Shown here one piece after another: positions 8,111 to 16,249 of a stretch of 64,000 bases of DNA. Source of the DNA: Pseudomonas sp. GV071 (GTDB lineage Bacteria; Pseudomonadota; Gammaproteobacteria; Pseudomonadales; Pseudomonadaceae). The stretch lies in contig NZ_QAOJ01000007.1 in the NCBI RefSeq assembly GCF_003050835.1, positions 274,840-338,839 on the forward strand. The letters are read 5' to 3'. Both the position numbers and the translations under genes were made by a program. Position 1 is the stretch's first letter. Each line of letters opens with the position of its first letter. A model generated the notes under the pieces. The model was not told the DNA's origin. It was given only the letters and a program-made list of their open reading frames with translations, and searched no databases.

Positions 8111-8950
8111 GTAATACCCCACCGCCACCATGTAATTACCCACCTGCTGCAGATACGCATGCTTGTGTTCGTTGCGTTCGGTCACCGGGTTGCGCCAGAG
8201 GTATTCCAGCTCGCCCTTGCCGTCCTTTTTGATCGCATCGAGCATGCGCTGGCCGATCTCGACGCCGTCGGGGGCTTTCAGGTTGGCGAAGTCGGTGCCG
8301 ATCAGGCGACGGTTGTAGCCGTGGGCGACAAAACGTTTGCTGTCGAGGTCGACCACAAACACGTAGAGGTCGTCCTGCAGGTAACGCGGGTCAAGGTCGT
8401 TGATGGCGGCGAAGGTGGTTTTCGGTTCTTTTTTGATGGCTTCGCTGGCTTCAGCCAAGAGCTTTTCCGCTTCCGCGGGCTTGGCCCGTGGCAGGTAAAA
8501 GCCGACGGCCAGAATGCGGTCGTTGATGCGTTGGAAATAGGTGTGCTTGCGCTCCACCTTACCGTCCTGGCGATTGACCCAGCGGTACTCGGCCTCGTGC
8601 ATTTCCCCTTCCGGCTCGCTGAGGGCGCGGGCAAAGATTTTCTTCGCGTCCTCGTCGAGGGTCGCCGACACATCGCGCCCCACCAGCATCACCGAGGGTC
8701 CACCACTGGCGAGCATCACGCCCTGGGTGTTGACCACGTACACATACAATTGGCCGGTAACGAACTCGCCCTGGCGACTGAAGGCAGCGAACGCGGTATC
8801 ACCGTTCTTCTCGTAGTAGTCCACCGCCTTGAGCAGCAACGCCTTGGCGTGCTGTGCCTCCTCTTGGTAGGCGGCGTCGCTTTGCGCCATGGCGGTAAAA
8901 CCGAATAACGACAGCATCAACGTCAACAGCGCACGGATAGCCAGGGTCAT
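8102..8950 (-). CDS. Periplasmic double-Cache sensor-like protein
   Basis: A 282-residue protein starting at ATG 8950, preceded by GGAG. The longer frame upstream would hide the signal peptide (residues 1-22, ending AMA). Two tandem Cache-type domains are visible: one with GQLYVYVVNTQGVMLASGG and one with DDLYVFVVDLDSKRFVAHGY. Each is followed by the family's Y.W.N / YLWRNP and AVGYY/AVGFY strand endings. No kinase, HAMP or methyl-accepting domain follows, so it is a free periplasmic ligand binder of the single-Cache type. Partners are not evident in the neighbourhood. Confidence 0.8.
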   Translation of the reverse strand: MTLAIRALLTLMLSLFGFTAMAQSDAAYQEEAQHAKALLLKAVDYYEKNGDTAFAAFSRQGEFVTGQLYVYVVNTQGVMLASGGPSVMLVGRDVSATLDEDAKKIFARALSEPEGEMHEAEYRWVNRQDGKVERKHTYFQRINDRILAVGFYLPRAKPAEAEKLLAEASEAIKKEPKTTFAAINDLDPRYLQDDLYVFVVDLDSKRFVAHGYNRRLIGTDFANLKAPDGVEIGQRMLDAIKKDGKGELEYLWRNPVTERNEHKHAYLQQVGNYMVAVGYYSR

Positions 8951-9081
8951 GGACCAACTCCAGATTGAGGGACTGCTGTGCAGTGTAGACAGGTACGCGC
9001 CAATACCATTCATCCAACCTGCTGAACCAAAAAGGCTAACCCCGCTTCACAGCTCAAAGCCCCCAATAAAAGGCCACCACC

Positions 9082-9510
9082 ATGAATGCTCGACTCCTCG
9101 TTCTGCTCTTGACCAGCCTCGCCGCGAGCGGCGTGTGGGCCGAAGCCTGCATGGTCGAAACCCGCGCACAAAGCGCCTCGGTGCCGATGGTGGAAGGCAA
9201 ATCCTGCTACGAATACAAAGGCGTGCCAGCCGGCAGCATCGACTGGTCGTGCAGCAACGAAAGCAAGGAGACGCTGGCCAGCAGTAAAACCAAAGTCGCC
9301 AGTTGCCCGGAAAAACCCAAAGGCACCTGCATCGCCACCCTCACCCAGGAGTCGATGGCTAACCAGCGTTCCAGCAGCAAGGACAGCCACGCCGACTCAG
9401 CGAACATCCCCAAAGGCGCGCAAGTGCTGACCTATTACTACGACCTCAAGGATGAGTCGCAGGCGCGCACTGATTGTGAAAAAGCCGGGGGGCAATGGCG
9501 CACCCAATAG
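9082..9510 (+). CDS. Hypothetical secreted cysteine-containing protein
   Basis: A 142-residue protein with a clear signal peptide (MNARLLVLLLTSLAASGVWA). The mature chain has several cysteines (EACMVE, KSCYEYKG, DWSCSNES, VASCPEK, GTCIATL, TDCEKAGG), probably paired in the periplasm. The C-terminal QARTDCEKAGGQW is reminiscent of small periplasmic proteins of unknown function. I do not recognise the family. Diverges from the Cache protein, so the two may share a promoter region. Confidence 0.65.
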   Translation: MNARLLVLLLTSLAASGVWAEACMVETRAQSASVPMVEGKSCYEYKGVPAGSIDWSCSNESKETLASSKTKVASCPEKPKGTCIATLTQESMANQRSSSKDSHADSANIPKGAQVLTYYYDLKDESQARTDCEKAGGQWRTQ

Positions 9511-9516
9511 GGCGAC

Positions 9517-9635
9517 TACCCGCTAGCGGGTATCCGTCGTTACGCCGACTTAAGCCCTGCCGCCCACTGCGACGGTGATGTCCATGGCTGTGCGGCGGCG
9601 GATATCGCCGGTGGCGCTATTCGCCCTACGCGAAC
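9517..9635. repeat. Palindromic intergenic repeats
   Basis: TACCCGCTAGCGGGTA (9517-9532) is a perfect 16-base palindrome, embedded in a context (GGGCGA-TACCC...GGGTATCCG-CG) that recurs near 1158-1186. At 9592-9634 a GGCGGATATCGCC ... GGCGctATtCGCCCTACG structure is an imperfect relative of the palindromes at 34594-34621 and 49173-49196. Confidence 0.55.
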
Positions 9636-10423
9636 GGCAGCGGCCCCGCAAACTCGCCAATCGGCAGCCAATGGGTGATCAGCCCGGTGTCGGCTTTCCA
9701 GTGATGCAGCAGCATGGCCGGCGGCTCGATATACGAGGCCTCCTCAGCATCCGGCCGCAGCCGCAGGGCAATTGCCGTGGTGGTGCTCGGCGCGGTGCAC
9801 AGCAGGCTGCCGCCGAAACGCAGTTGCATAAAGCGGTGAATATGGCCGCACACCAGTCGCTCTACCTGCGGATGCCGGGCAATCACCTCGGCCAGGCGTG
9901 GGCCGTTGTGGCAGGCGTACAGGTCGATGTAGGGAATGCCGCTGGCGAACGGCGGTTGGTGCAGCATCACCAGGGTTGGGCGTTGGGGTTCGGCGGCCAG
10001 TGTCTGCTCCAGCCAGGCGGCGGCCGCGTCGTCGAAGTCGCCGTGGTGCAGGCCCGGGATGGTGATATCCAGGGCGACGATACGCACCGGACCGTACTGC
10101 CCGGCGACAAAGTGCAGCGGACCGTTTTCCGGCAAATAGCCAGAAGCGGCAAAGGCTGCGCGGAAGGCTTCGCGCTCGTCGTGGTTGCCGGGAATCAGCA
10201 GCAGCGGTTGCTGGATAACGGCGAGCAGTTTCTGCGCATGGGAATAGGAGGCCGGCGACCCATCATCGATCAGGTCGCCGGTGATGATCACCACATCGGG
10301 CGGCGGGTCCAGTGCCGCGACCTGCGCCACGGCGGCGAGGAACATGGCGTTGGAATCCACCAGCCCCTGATAGAGCTCGCCTTCGGGGCAGATGTGCGGG
10401 TCGGAGAGGTGAGCGATCAGCAT
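9626..10423 (-). CDS. Class III cyclic-nucleotide / glycerophosphodiester phosphodiesterase (GpdQ/CpdA-like)
   Basis: A 266-residue calcineurin-fold metallophosphoesterase. The start ATG 10423 is chosen because AAGGAA precedes it and the LSDPH motif then sits at the N-terminus as usual. Metal ligands can be read in order: Asp8 and His10 (LSDPH), Asp50 (TGDLID), Asn80 with His81 (PGNHDE), His155 (MLHQPP), His194 and His196 (GHIHR). This spacing is almost identical to GpdQ. Family members hydrolyse glycerophosphodiesters or 3',5'-cyclic nucleotides with two metal ions. Cytoplasmic and monocistronic. Confidence 0.85.
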   Translation of the reverse strand: MLIAHLSDPHICPEGELYQGLVDSNAMFLAAVAQVAALDPPPDVVIITGDLIDDGSPASYSHAQKLLAVIQQPLLLIPGNHDEREAFRAAFAASGYLPENGPLHFVAGQYGPVRIVALDITIPGLHHGDFDDAAAAWLEQTLAAEPQRPTLVMLHQPPFASGIPYIDLYACHNGPRLAEVIARHPQVERLVCGHIHRFMQLRFGGSLLCTAPSTTTAIALRLRPDAEEASYIEPPAMLLHHWKADTGLITHWLPIGEFAGPLPFA

Positions 10424-10514
10424 GCAGATTCCTTTCGGTGTGGCTGAAAGGAAACGGCGCAGCAAATGTTGTACCGAGTAACGGCAATCGAGGCTGAATC
10501 GGATGGCCGCCCCC

Positions 10515-10565
10515 CTCTCCCACAAGGTTTCATGGTCATTTGTGGGAGGGGCTTTAGCCGCGAGA
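10515..10565. repeat. REP element with flanking inverted arm
   Basis: TCTCCCACAA and TTGTGGGAGGGGCTTTAGCC followed by GCGA form a stem whose right half is one REP motif. It lies between two minus-strand genes. Confidence 0.7.
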
Positions 10566-10576
10566 TTTTGATCTGC

Positions 10577-11107
10577 CTACTTACCTCTGAGCATGCTACC
10601 GAGCACCTCATCGCGACGAATCCAGGCATGGAACAGCGCGCCGGCCAGGTGCAGCAACACCGTGGCAAACAACAGGTACGCCAGGTAGGTATGGGCGTTG
10701 CGCAGCACGGCGAAAGTCGGCGCATTGGCGGCCAGCAGCGCGGGCAAACGCAGGTTGCTGCTAAGCATCACCGGGTCGCCGGCTGCGGAAATCATCGCCC
10801 AGCCCACCAGCGGCAAGGCCAGCATCAAGGCATACAGCAGCACATGGGAGAGCTTCGCCGCGAGCTTCTGCACGCTGGGCATGTCGACGGGTAATGCCGG
10901 CGTCACGTGGGTAAAGCGCACCAGCAAACGCACGATTACCAACAGCAAAATGGCAATACCCAGGGGCTTGTGCAGGTTGATCAGCCATTGGTGCCGCTCG
11001 GACACCGAGGCCACCATGCCCACGCCGATAAACAGCATGGCGATGATCATCACGGCCATCAGCCAGTGCAGCAGGCGTGCCGGTGCAGAGAAGTGTTGAG
11101 TGCTCAT
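10577..11107 (-). CDS. Cytochrome b561
   Basis: A 176-residue integral membrane protein with four hydrophobic helices and conserved heme-ligand histidines (ARLLHWLMA, NLHKPLGIA, LSHVLLYALML, and HTYLAYLLF with a distal LLHLAGALFH). It overlaps the upstream catalase gene by four bases (ATGA type), so the two form one operon. B561 proteins pass electrons from the quinol pool; pairing with an SrpA-like catalase suggests that it reduces or supports a periplasm-facing peroxidase. The promoter is the ECF-type site at 12222-12248. Confidence 0.9.
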   Translation of the reverse strand: MSTQHFSAPARLLHWLMAVMIIAMLFIGVGMVASVSERHQWLINLHKPLGIAILLLVIVRLLVRFTHVTPALPVDMPSVQKLAAKLSHVLLYALMLALPLVGWAMISAAGDPVMLSSNLRLPALLAANAPTFAVLRNAHTYLAYLLFATVLLHLAGALFHAWIRRDEVLGSMLRGK

Positions 11108-12189
11108 GGGCGCTGCTCCTGGGCTGCGTTGGCGTGGTGCGGCAGCGATTCAACTTCACCGGCGCGGCGTTGGTACGAGGCGGCGTAGGCGGCGGAGCGG
11201 GCGGCCAGCAGCGGGTCGTCCGAGCCTTCGATGCCACTCGGCAAAATCAGCGGGTCGTAGTTGATGTCGCGGCATGCGCCGTTGTCTTGCGCCTGCTCGT
11301 GTTCGATCACCAGGGTGCCGGCATTCACTTGGCGGTGTTCGCCACTCCAGGCTTTGCTGGCGTCGTTACTCGGGTCGCCGGGATTGGCCAGGGTGAGGAT
11401 CAGGCTCCAGCGCTGCGGACCGTTGGCCAGGCGCTGTTGCAGGTCGGCTTGCAGGTAGTCGTCGGCAGTCGGCGCAGCGCTGTCGGCCTGGGCGTCGGCG
11501 ACCATGCTCCAGCGCACGGTCTGGCGAACGCCTGCGGCATTGGTCAGGTAGAAGGCGTTGACGCTGTTGTAGGTTTCAGTGGTGAAGCTGGCCGCCGGTT
11601 TGGCGGTTTTTACCCAGGCCAGAAAGGCGCCGGTTTCCGGGTGGGCGGCGAAAAACGCGCCGGCCTTTTTCGGGTCGGGTTTGCCGGTGGCCGGGTCCGG
11701 CGCGGTGGCTTGCAGCAGGCCGAAAAACGCTTCCGGGGTGCCCACTGGAAACACCGCCATGCTGTTCATGCCGGTACGCCACTGCTGGCCGTTGGCTTGT
11801 TGAAAACGCAGGGCCATGCTGCGCAGCGGTGCCGCGCTGTCGGGCGAATACGGGTTGCCGGTGGGCAAGGAAAAACGCCCCTGCACCGGCGTGCGGGTGG
11901 CGCTAAACACCTCGGCCGAGGACAACTCGACGCCGGCGCCATTGCTGTCGAAGTAGCCGGTCACGCAGATGCCTTTGGGGTGGTTGCGGCGAAAGCCCGG
12001 GTGCTCGCCGTTGTTGTGTTCGAGCACATCGACGACCCGCGCCGGGGTCACCCGCTCGGGGCTGAAGTAGCCGCCGGTGTAAGCCAGGGCGGCGGCGATC
12101 AACACGGTTACGGCGCCAATGGCGCCCAGGCGCAAGGCCAGGTTTACCGGGCTGAGGGGTGGGCGTTGCTGCGGGTCACTGTCGGCCAT
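11104..12189 (-). CDS. SrpA-like catalase-family peroxidase, membrane anchored
   Basis: A 361-residue short catalase homologue. It has an N-terminal membrane anchor (about residues 17-39) followed by a reduced catalase core. His70 in RRNHPKGICVTGYF matches the catalase distal histidine motif (R..H..G). The C-terminal AARSAAYAAS carries an R...Y pattern typical of the proximal tyrosine. Family members (catalase-related peroxidases, SrpA) lack the long catalase C-terminus and act as peroxidases. It is co-transcribed with cytochrome b561 and divergent from an ECF sigma factor that has the same promoter motif, so peroxide or electrophile stress regulation is likely. Confidence 0.87.
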   Translation of the reverse strand: MADSDPQQRPPLSPVNLALRLGAIGAVTVLIAAALAYTGGYFSPERVTPARVVDVLEHNNGEHPGFRRNHPKGICVTGYFDSNGAGVELSSAEVFSATRTPVQGRFSLPTGNPYSPDSAAPLRSMALRFQQANGQQWRTGMNSMAVFPVGTPEAFFGLLQATAPDPATGKPDPKKAGAFFAAHPETGAFLAWVKTAKPAASFTTETYNSVNAFYLTNAAGVRQTVRWSMVADAQADSAAPTADDYLQADLQQRLANGPQRWSLILTLANPGDPSNDASKAWSGEHRQVNAGTLVIEHEQAQDNGACRDINYDPLILPSGIEGSDDPLLAARSAAYAASYQRRAGEVESLPHHANAAQEQRP

Positions 12190-12221
12190 GGGAAGCTCCA
12201 GAGTCTGGCGAAGGTGCCGTC

Positions 12222-12248
12222 AGACGCACGTGCTAGGGTTTTATTCCC
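12222..12248 (-). promoter_or_regulatory. ECF-type promoter of the catalase/b561 operon
   Basis: On the minus strand GGGAATAA (12248 down to 12241), 14 bases, then CGTCT (12226 to 12222). The start codon is 33 bases downstream. The identical boxes and spacing occur in front of the ECF gene, which points to recognition by the same sigma factor. Confidence 0.75.
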
Positions 12249-12280
12249 GGCCGGGTGTTTATTTATTTTTTCCACCCTTC

Positions 12281-12307
12281 GGGAATAATCTCCGCGCAGT
12301 GGCGTCT
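12281..12307 (+). promoter_or_regulatory. ECF-type promoter of the sigma/anti-sigma operon
   Basis: GGGAATAA (12281-12288), 14 bases, CGTCT (12303-12307), then the start codon at 12348. It matches the divergent promoter exactly in both boxes and spacer length and implies autoregulation. Confidence 0.75.
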
Positions 12308-12347
12308 TGCTCACCACACTCTGCTGACACGACCAACCTGGACCGCC

Positions 12348-12860
12348 ATGCACGGCATAGATGACCAACTGCGCGATCTGCTCCCCCGCCTGCGCCGCTT
12401 CGCCCAGTCGCTGACGCGCAACCCCAGCAGCGCCGACGACCTGGTGCAAGCCAGCCTGGAAAAAGCCCTGGGCGCCTGGGCCAGCAAACAACCGGACGGC
12501 GATCTGCGCGCCTGGTTGTTCGCCATTGTGTACCGCCAGTTTCTCGATGCGCAGCGCAGCGCCAGCCGCTACCGGCGCCTGCTGGAACTGTTCACCGGTG
12601 GCCAGGACGAGCACCATTCGCCTTCGGCCGAACGCACGGTGGTGGCGCAAACCACCCTCGCCGCCTTCGAGCGCCTGCCCCATGAACAACGGGCGATTCT
12701 GCTCTGGGTCACGGTGGAGGGCCTGCGTTATCAAGAGATCGCCGATATCCTCGGCGTGCCGATCGGCACCGTGATGTCCCGCTTGTCCCGCGCGCGCCAG
12801 GCATTACGCCAGCTCGGCGAGGGCGAAATCACCACCCCTTCTTTACGGGTCCTGAAATGA
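12348..12860 (+). CDS. ECF RNA polymerase sigma factor
   Basis: A 170-residue ECF sigma factor. Region 2 lies at about residues 8-75 (RRFAQSLTRNPSSADDLVQ, LRAWLFAIVYRQFLD) and region 4 at about 105-160 (LPHEQRAILLWVTVEGLRYQ, IADILGVPIGTVMSRLSRAR). I take ATG 12348 as the start; the frame continues upstream but runs through the promoter boxes. The stop overlaps the anti-sigma gene by four bases. It most likely transcribes its own operon and the divergent catalase/b561 operon, based on the shared promoter motif. Confidence 0.9.
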   Translation: MHGIDDQLRDLLPRLRRFAQSLTRNPSSADDLVQASLEKALGAWASKQPDGDLRAWLFAIVYRQFLDAQRSASRYRRLLELFTGGQDEHHSPSAERTVVAQTTLAAFERLPHEQRAILLWVTVEGLRYQEIADILGVPIGTVMSRLSRARQALRQLGEGEITTPSLRVLK

Positions 12861-13612
12861 TCACTCTGCCCCCCGGCGACCACGACTTGCATGCCTACGT
12901 GGACGGCCACTTGAACGAGGCCGAACGCGAACAGGTGGCGCTGTACCTCGCCGCGCATCCCGAGGTCGCCGCCCAGGTACGCGCCTGGCAACAGGACGCC
13001 CAGCACCTGCGCGCGGCCCTCAGCGGCGCCCTGCAGCTGCCACCCAACCCGCAGCTGGACCCGTTCGCCATCCGCCACGGCCTGCGCCGGCAACGCAGCC
13101 GCCACTTCGCTACCGCCGCGCTGCTGCTGATTGCCGTCAGCCTCGGCGGCGTTGGCGGCTGGCAGGCGCGCACCCTCAATTTTGCCAGCCATATGCTGCC
13201 GATGGCCGACGCCGTGCAGGCCTACCGCATGTTCGCCGTCAACGACGGCATGGCCAGCGACTGGAGCGCCAGCCGTGGCGATGCCCAGGGCTGGCTGGAC
13301 CAGCACTTTGCACGCGCCGACCGGATGCCCGACCTCGCCGCCGCCGGTTTTCAACCGGTGGGCGGGCGGATGATCAGCACCGAACAGGGCGCGGCAGCGA
13401 TGCTGGTGTACCAGGACCCGAACGGGCGCAAGGTGAGTTTCTACATCCGCCCGCCAGGCCCGCAGAACTACCTGCTGAGCCGCGGCGCGCGGCGCGATGG
13501 CGAATTGCAGGCGGATTATTGGTCGAGTGCCGAATACAACTATGCACTGGTGACGCCGGCTGATGATCCGGCCGCCGCTCAGGTGCGCCAGGCACTCGGC
13601 CAATCGATTTAA
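12857..13612 (+). CDS. Anti-sigma factor, single-pass membrane protein
   Basis: A 251-residue protein with a short cytoplasmic N-terminal helical zinc-finger-like region (HDLHAYVDGHLNEAEREQV; the H...C..C motif is not complete), one membrane helix at about residues 85-104 and a periplasmic C-terminal domain. The layout and four-base overlap with the ECF gene identify it as the cognate membrane anti-sigma factor. The YVDG.L motif is shared by ChrR/RsiW-like regulators. The periplasmic part probably receives the signal or governs proteolysis. Confidence 0.87.
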   Translation: MITLPPGDHDLHAYVDGHLNEAEREQVALYLAAHPEVAAQVRAWQQDAQHLRAALSGALQLPPNPQLDPFAIRHGLRRQRSRHFATAALLLIAVSLGGVGGWQARTLNFASHMLPMADAVQAYRMFAVNDGMASDWSASRGDAQGWLDQHFARADRMPDLAAAGFQPVGGRMISTEQGAAAMLVYQDPNGRKVSFYIRPPGPQNYLLSRGARRDGELQADYWSSAEYNYALVTPADDPAAAQVRQALGQSI

Positions 13613-13714
13613 GCCGCAAAATTTTCGTGCGGACCCGCGACCAAACATGCCGTTGCGGCTCGGGGTAAGGTGGCGCTCTGAACCGATCTCGAAGAGCCCG
13701 ATAACGAGCCGCAC

Positions 13715-14992
13715 ATGAGCACAACCCATCACACCCGCACCCATCACACCCGCGGACACGCCCTGGTAGTCGGTGCCGGCGTGGTCGGCATCGCCACCGC
13801 CCTGTGGCTGCAACGCCACGGCTGGCGCGTGACCCTGCTGGACCGCCAACTCCCCGGCACCGCCACCTCGTTTGGCAATGCCTGCACCTTTGCCACCTAC
13901 TCGGTGGAGCCAGTGGCGACCCCGGGCATCTGGCGCCAGGCGCCAGCGTTGCTGCTCAAGCCGGACAGCCCGCTGAAAGTCCGCCCGGCCTACCTGGGCA
14001 AGATCGCGCCATGGCTGTGGCAGTTTCTGCGCCACTCCAGCGAGCAGCGGGTGCACGCCATCAGCCGTGACCTGGATACCCTGCTCAAGCCGTGCATGAG
14101 TTCCTGGGGCACGCTGCTGGACGACGCCCAGGCCAACCACCTGATTCGCCACGACGGTTCGCTGTATATTTTCGAAACCCATGAGCGGCGGGTAGCGGAG
14201 GAAATGGTCGCCTATCACCTGCCCTTCGAGGTGCCAATCCGGCTGGTGGAAAACCACGAACTGCATGCCATGGAGCCGGCACTCAACGCCCGCGCTGCTT
14301 TGGGCGTGGAGTTGCCCGGGGTGAGCCGCACGCTCGATCCGTATGCGTTGAGCCTTTGCCTGTTCCAACGTTTTCTCGCCTTGGGCGGGCGCTTCGAGCG
14401 CGGTGAATTGCGCGATATCCACCGCAGCAGCGCAGGCGGCGAACAGGTCAGCGCGGTGCTCGCCAGTGGTCAGACGTTGACGGCCGAGCGGGTGGCGTTG
14501 TGCACCGGTGCCTGGTCCAAACAACTGGCCAAGTCATTGGGTGACGAACTGCCGCAAGACACCGAACGCGGTTACCACGTGCTGTTCGAACAAGCCGGCG
14601 CCGTGCTCAACCGCCCGGTGTGTTGGGGCGCCGGTGGCTTCTATATGACGCCGATGGCGCAGGGGTTGCGGGTGGCGGGCACGGTGGAATTCGCCGGCAC
14701 TCAGGCCGCGCCGGACCCACGGCGTTACCGCTACCTGGCCAATGGCGCGCGGCGTTTTCTTAACCTGCAGCATGAGCCGGCGTCGCAGTGGATGGGCTTT
14801 CGCTCATCGATGCCGGACAGCAAACCGGTGGTGGGCCAGTCGCGGTTATTGCCGCAGGTGTTCTATAACTTCGGCCACGGGCATGTGGGGCTGACGCTGG
14901 GTGCGGTGACGGGGCAGTTGCTGGCGGAGATGGCCAGCGGGTTGCAAACCTCAGTGCCGTTAGCGCCGTTTTCTCCTCACCGGTTTGGCTGA
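13715..14992 (+). CDS. FAD-dependent D-amino-acid dehydrogenase-like oxidoreductase (DadA family)
   Basis: A 425-residue DAO-family flavoprotein. The N-terminal Rossmann motif VVGAGVVGIATALWLQRHG (about residues 18-36) follows a His/Thr-rich lead (MSTTHHTRTHHTR). Downstream, ATSFGNACTFATY and the C-terminal GFRSSMPDSKPVVG with FGHGHVGLTLGA match D-amino acid dehydrogenase small subunits, which oxidise D-amino acids or related imino substrates and feed electrons to the respiratory chain. It has no alanine racemase or dadX neighbour, so it is likely a paralogue with a different substrate. Monocistronic. Confidence 0.83.
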   Translation: MSTTHHTRTHHTRGHALVVGAGVVGIATALWLQRHGWRVTLLDRQLPGTATSFGNACTFATYSVEPVATPGIWRQAPALLLKPDSPLKVRPAYLGKIAPWLWQFLRHSSEQRVHAISRDLDTLLKPCMSSWGTLLDDAQANHLIRHDGSLYIFETHERRVAEEMVAYHLPFEVPIRLVENHELHAMEPALNARAALGVELPGVSRTLDPYALSLCLFQRFLALGGRFERGELRDIHRSSAGGEQVSAVLASGQTLTAERVALCTGAWSKQLAKSLGDELPQDTERGYHVLFEQAGAVLNRPVCWGAGGFYMTPMAQGLRVAGTVEFAGTQAAPDPRRYRYLANGARRFLNLQHEPASQWMGFRSSMPDSKPVVGQSRLLPQVFYNFGHGHVGLTLGAVTGQLLAEMASGLQTSVPLAPFSPHRFG

Positions 14993-15028
14993 TATATCGG
15001 GGTTTGCGCCATGATCAGCGATTGCAGG

Positions 15029-15050
15029 GATCGCGGCTGAAGCCGCTCCT
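15029..15050. repeat. Single REP motif
   Basis: ATCGCGGCTGAAGCCGCTCC is one inverted REP copy with a GC-rich hairpin. It is downstream of the DadA-like gene and could end its transcript. Confidence 0.8.
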
Positions 15051-15196
15051 AAAGAAGGCCACGAGGTCTAGGGCGGGGCTCTTAGCGACAATCAATTTCA
15101 GCGATATCAACTACCAACACCATGCGTTTCTCAAGGAAGCGGTGACAGGGGAAGCTTGGCCCCGAAGTCACTCACAACCCCCTTGAGGAACACACC

Positions 15197-15409
15197 ATGA
15201 AAACCATCGTTACCGCTTCCCTGCTCACCGCTTTGTTGACTGGCACCGCCTTCGCTGGCGCTGATGTAAACCACAGCTACGACGCCGCCACCAGCAAACA
15301 GACCACCGAGCAAAGCAAAAGCCAGAAAGCTGATGACACCACCCAAGCCGTCGACAAAAAACTCGACAGCGAAGAGCAACGTTGGGGTCAGCCACGCTGG
15401 TGGCATTGA
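15197..15409 (+). CDS. Small secreted hydrophilic protein
   Basis: A 70-residue protein with a signal peptide (MKTIVTASLLTALLTGTAFA), then a polar chain rich in Ser, Thr, Lys, Gln and Asp ending QPRWWH. GAGGAAC lies just before the ATG. No family recognised; it looks like a small periplasmic protein and has its own strong terminator 15 bases after the stop. Confidence 0.65.
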   Translation: MKTIVTASLLTALLTGTAFAGADVNHSYDAATSKQTTEQSKSQKADDTTQAVDKKLDSEEQRWGQPRWWH

Positions 15410-15423
15410 TTGATCGCTCTACT

Positions 15424-15453
15424 CAAAGGCGCCGCTCAGGCGCCTTTGTTGTT
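15424..15453 (+). terminator. Rho-independent terminator
   Basis: CAAAGGCGCC-GCTCA-GGCGCCTTTG followed by TTGTTT; a 10-base perfect stem directly downstream of the 70-residue protein gene. Confidence 0.88.
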
Positions 15454-15540
15454 TCTGCGTTACGACCACTGGTCCTGTTTGTCGAACAAGGGCAAATTGC
15501 CGCCACTCCACTCTGGGTAACTCACAGAAATGGAGCATCG

Positions 15541-16059
15541 ATGATGAGCAAATTACCTTTCACTGCCTTGGTACTCAGCGGCCTGCTGGCCGCCTCTTCT
15601 TCCACCCTGGTATTGGCCGCCACAGTCAGCCCCGGCAACGGCGTGGGCGCCCCGGAAGCTGGCACGTCGGGTGAAGGCACCGGCACCTCCGGGACTAACG
15701 CGACCAGTCCGGGCACCGGCACCGGTACTGGCGCCACTGGCCAAGGCAACACCGGTACGGGAACCGGCGCACCCGCTGGCACCGGTACTAGCGGTACCGG
15801 CACAGGTGTCGGCACCGGGACGGGAACCACCGGCACCGGTGCCGGCACGACAGGAACTGGCGGCACCATGAGCCCTTCCGGCGGTAGCGGCGGTGGCGGC
15901 AGCAGCTCCGGCAGCGGTGGCACTGGCACAGGCGGTACGGGAACCGGCGGAACTGGCACCGGTGGTACTGGCGGCGGTGTGGGCGGCGGTACCGGTGGCG
16001 GCTCTGGCGGTGCCGGTGGCGCAGGCGGTGCCGGGGGTGGCGCAGGCGGCGGCAGCTGA
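15541..16059 (+). CDS. Secreted Gly/Thr-rich low-complexity protein
   Basis: A 172-residue protein starting at ATG 15541 after GGAG. A signal peptide (about residues 1-26, ending VLA) is followed by an almost pure Gly/Thr/Ser/Ala chain: GTGTG repeats in the first half, then GGTGTGG and GGAGG repeats. The mature part has no charged core, no cysteine and no recognised domain. It is probably an extracellular, flexible or adhesive polypeptide. The DNA is a GC-rich near-tandem array, so its length may vary between strains. A terminator follows. Confidence 0.65.
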   Translation: MMSKLPFTALVLSGLLAASSSTLVLAATVSPGNGVGAPEAGTSGEGTGTSGTNATSPGTGTGTGATGQGNTGTGTGAPAGTGTSGTGTGVGTGTGTTGTGAGTTGTGGTMSPSGGSGGGGSSSGSGGTGTGGTGTGGTGTGGTGGGVGGGTGGGSGGAGGAGGAGGGAGGGS

Positions 16060-16076
16060 TGCGCCACAGCAGAAAA

Positions 16077-16113
16077 CATGGCCAGTCGGGTTCGCCCCAC
16101 TGGCCATTTTTTT
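16077..16113 (+). terminator. Rho-independent terminator
   Basis: ATGGCCAGTCGGG-TTCG-CCCCACTGGCCAT followed by seven T; a long stem with a UUCG tetraloop, just past the Gly/Thr-rich gene. Confidence 0.88.
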
Positions 16114-16249
16114 GCCCGTAACGCGACGCGCTCGGGCTTACCGACTCAGCGCTTTGCAGGTATAACGGCAACGCGCCATGGCACTCGACCAGCAGCGCCC
16201 TTCCCCCGTTCCAAGGACATGCCCACTGTAGTCGGGCTGGAGAATTCAG

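Noticed and set aside
12731..14524. 597-codon minus-strand frame across the ECF, anti-sigma and DadA-like genes
   Set aside because: It spans three well supported plus-strand genes and has no recognisable motif.
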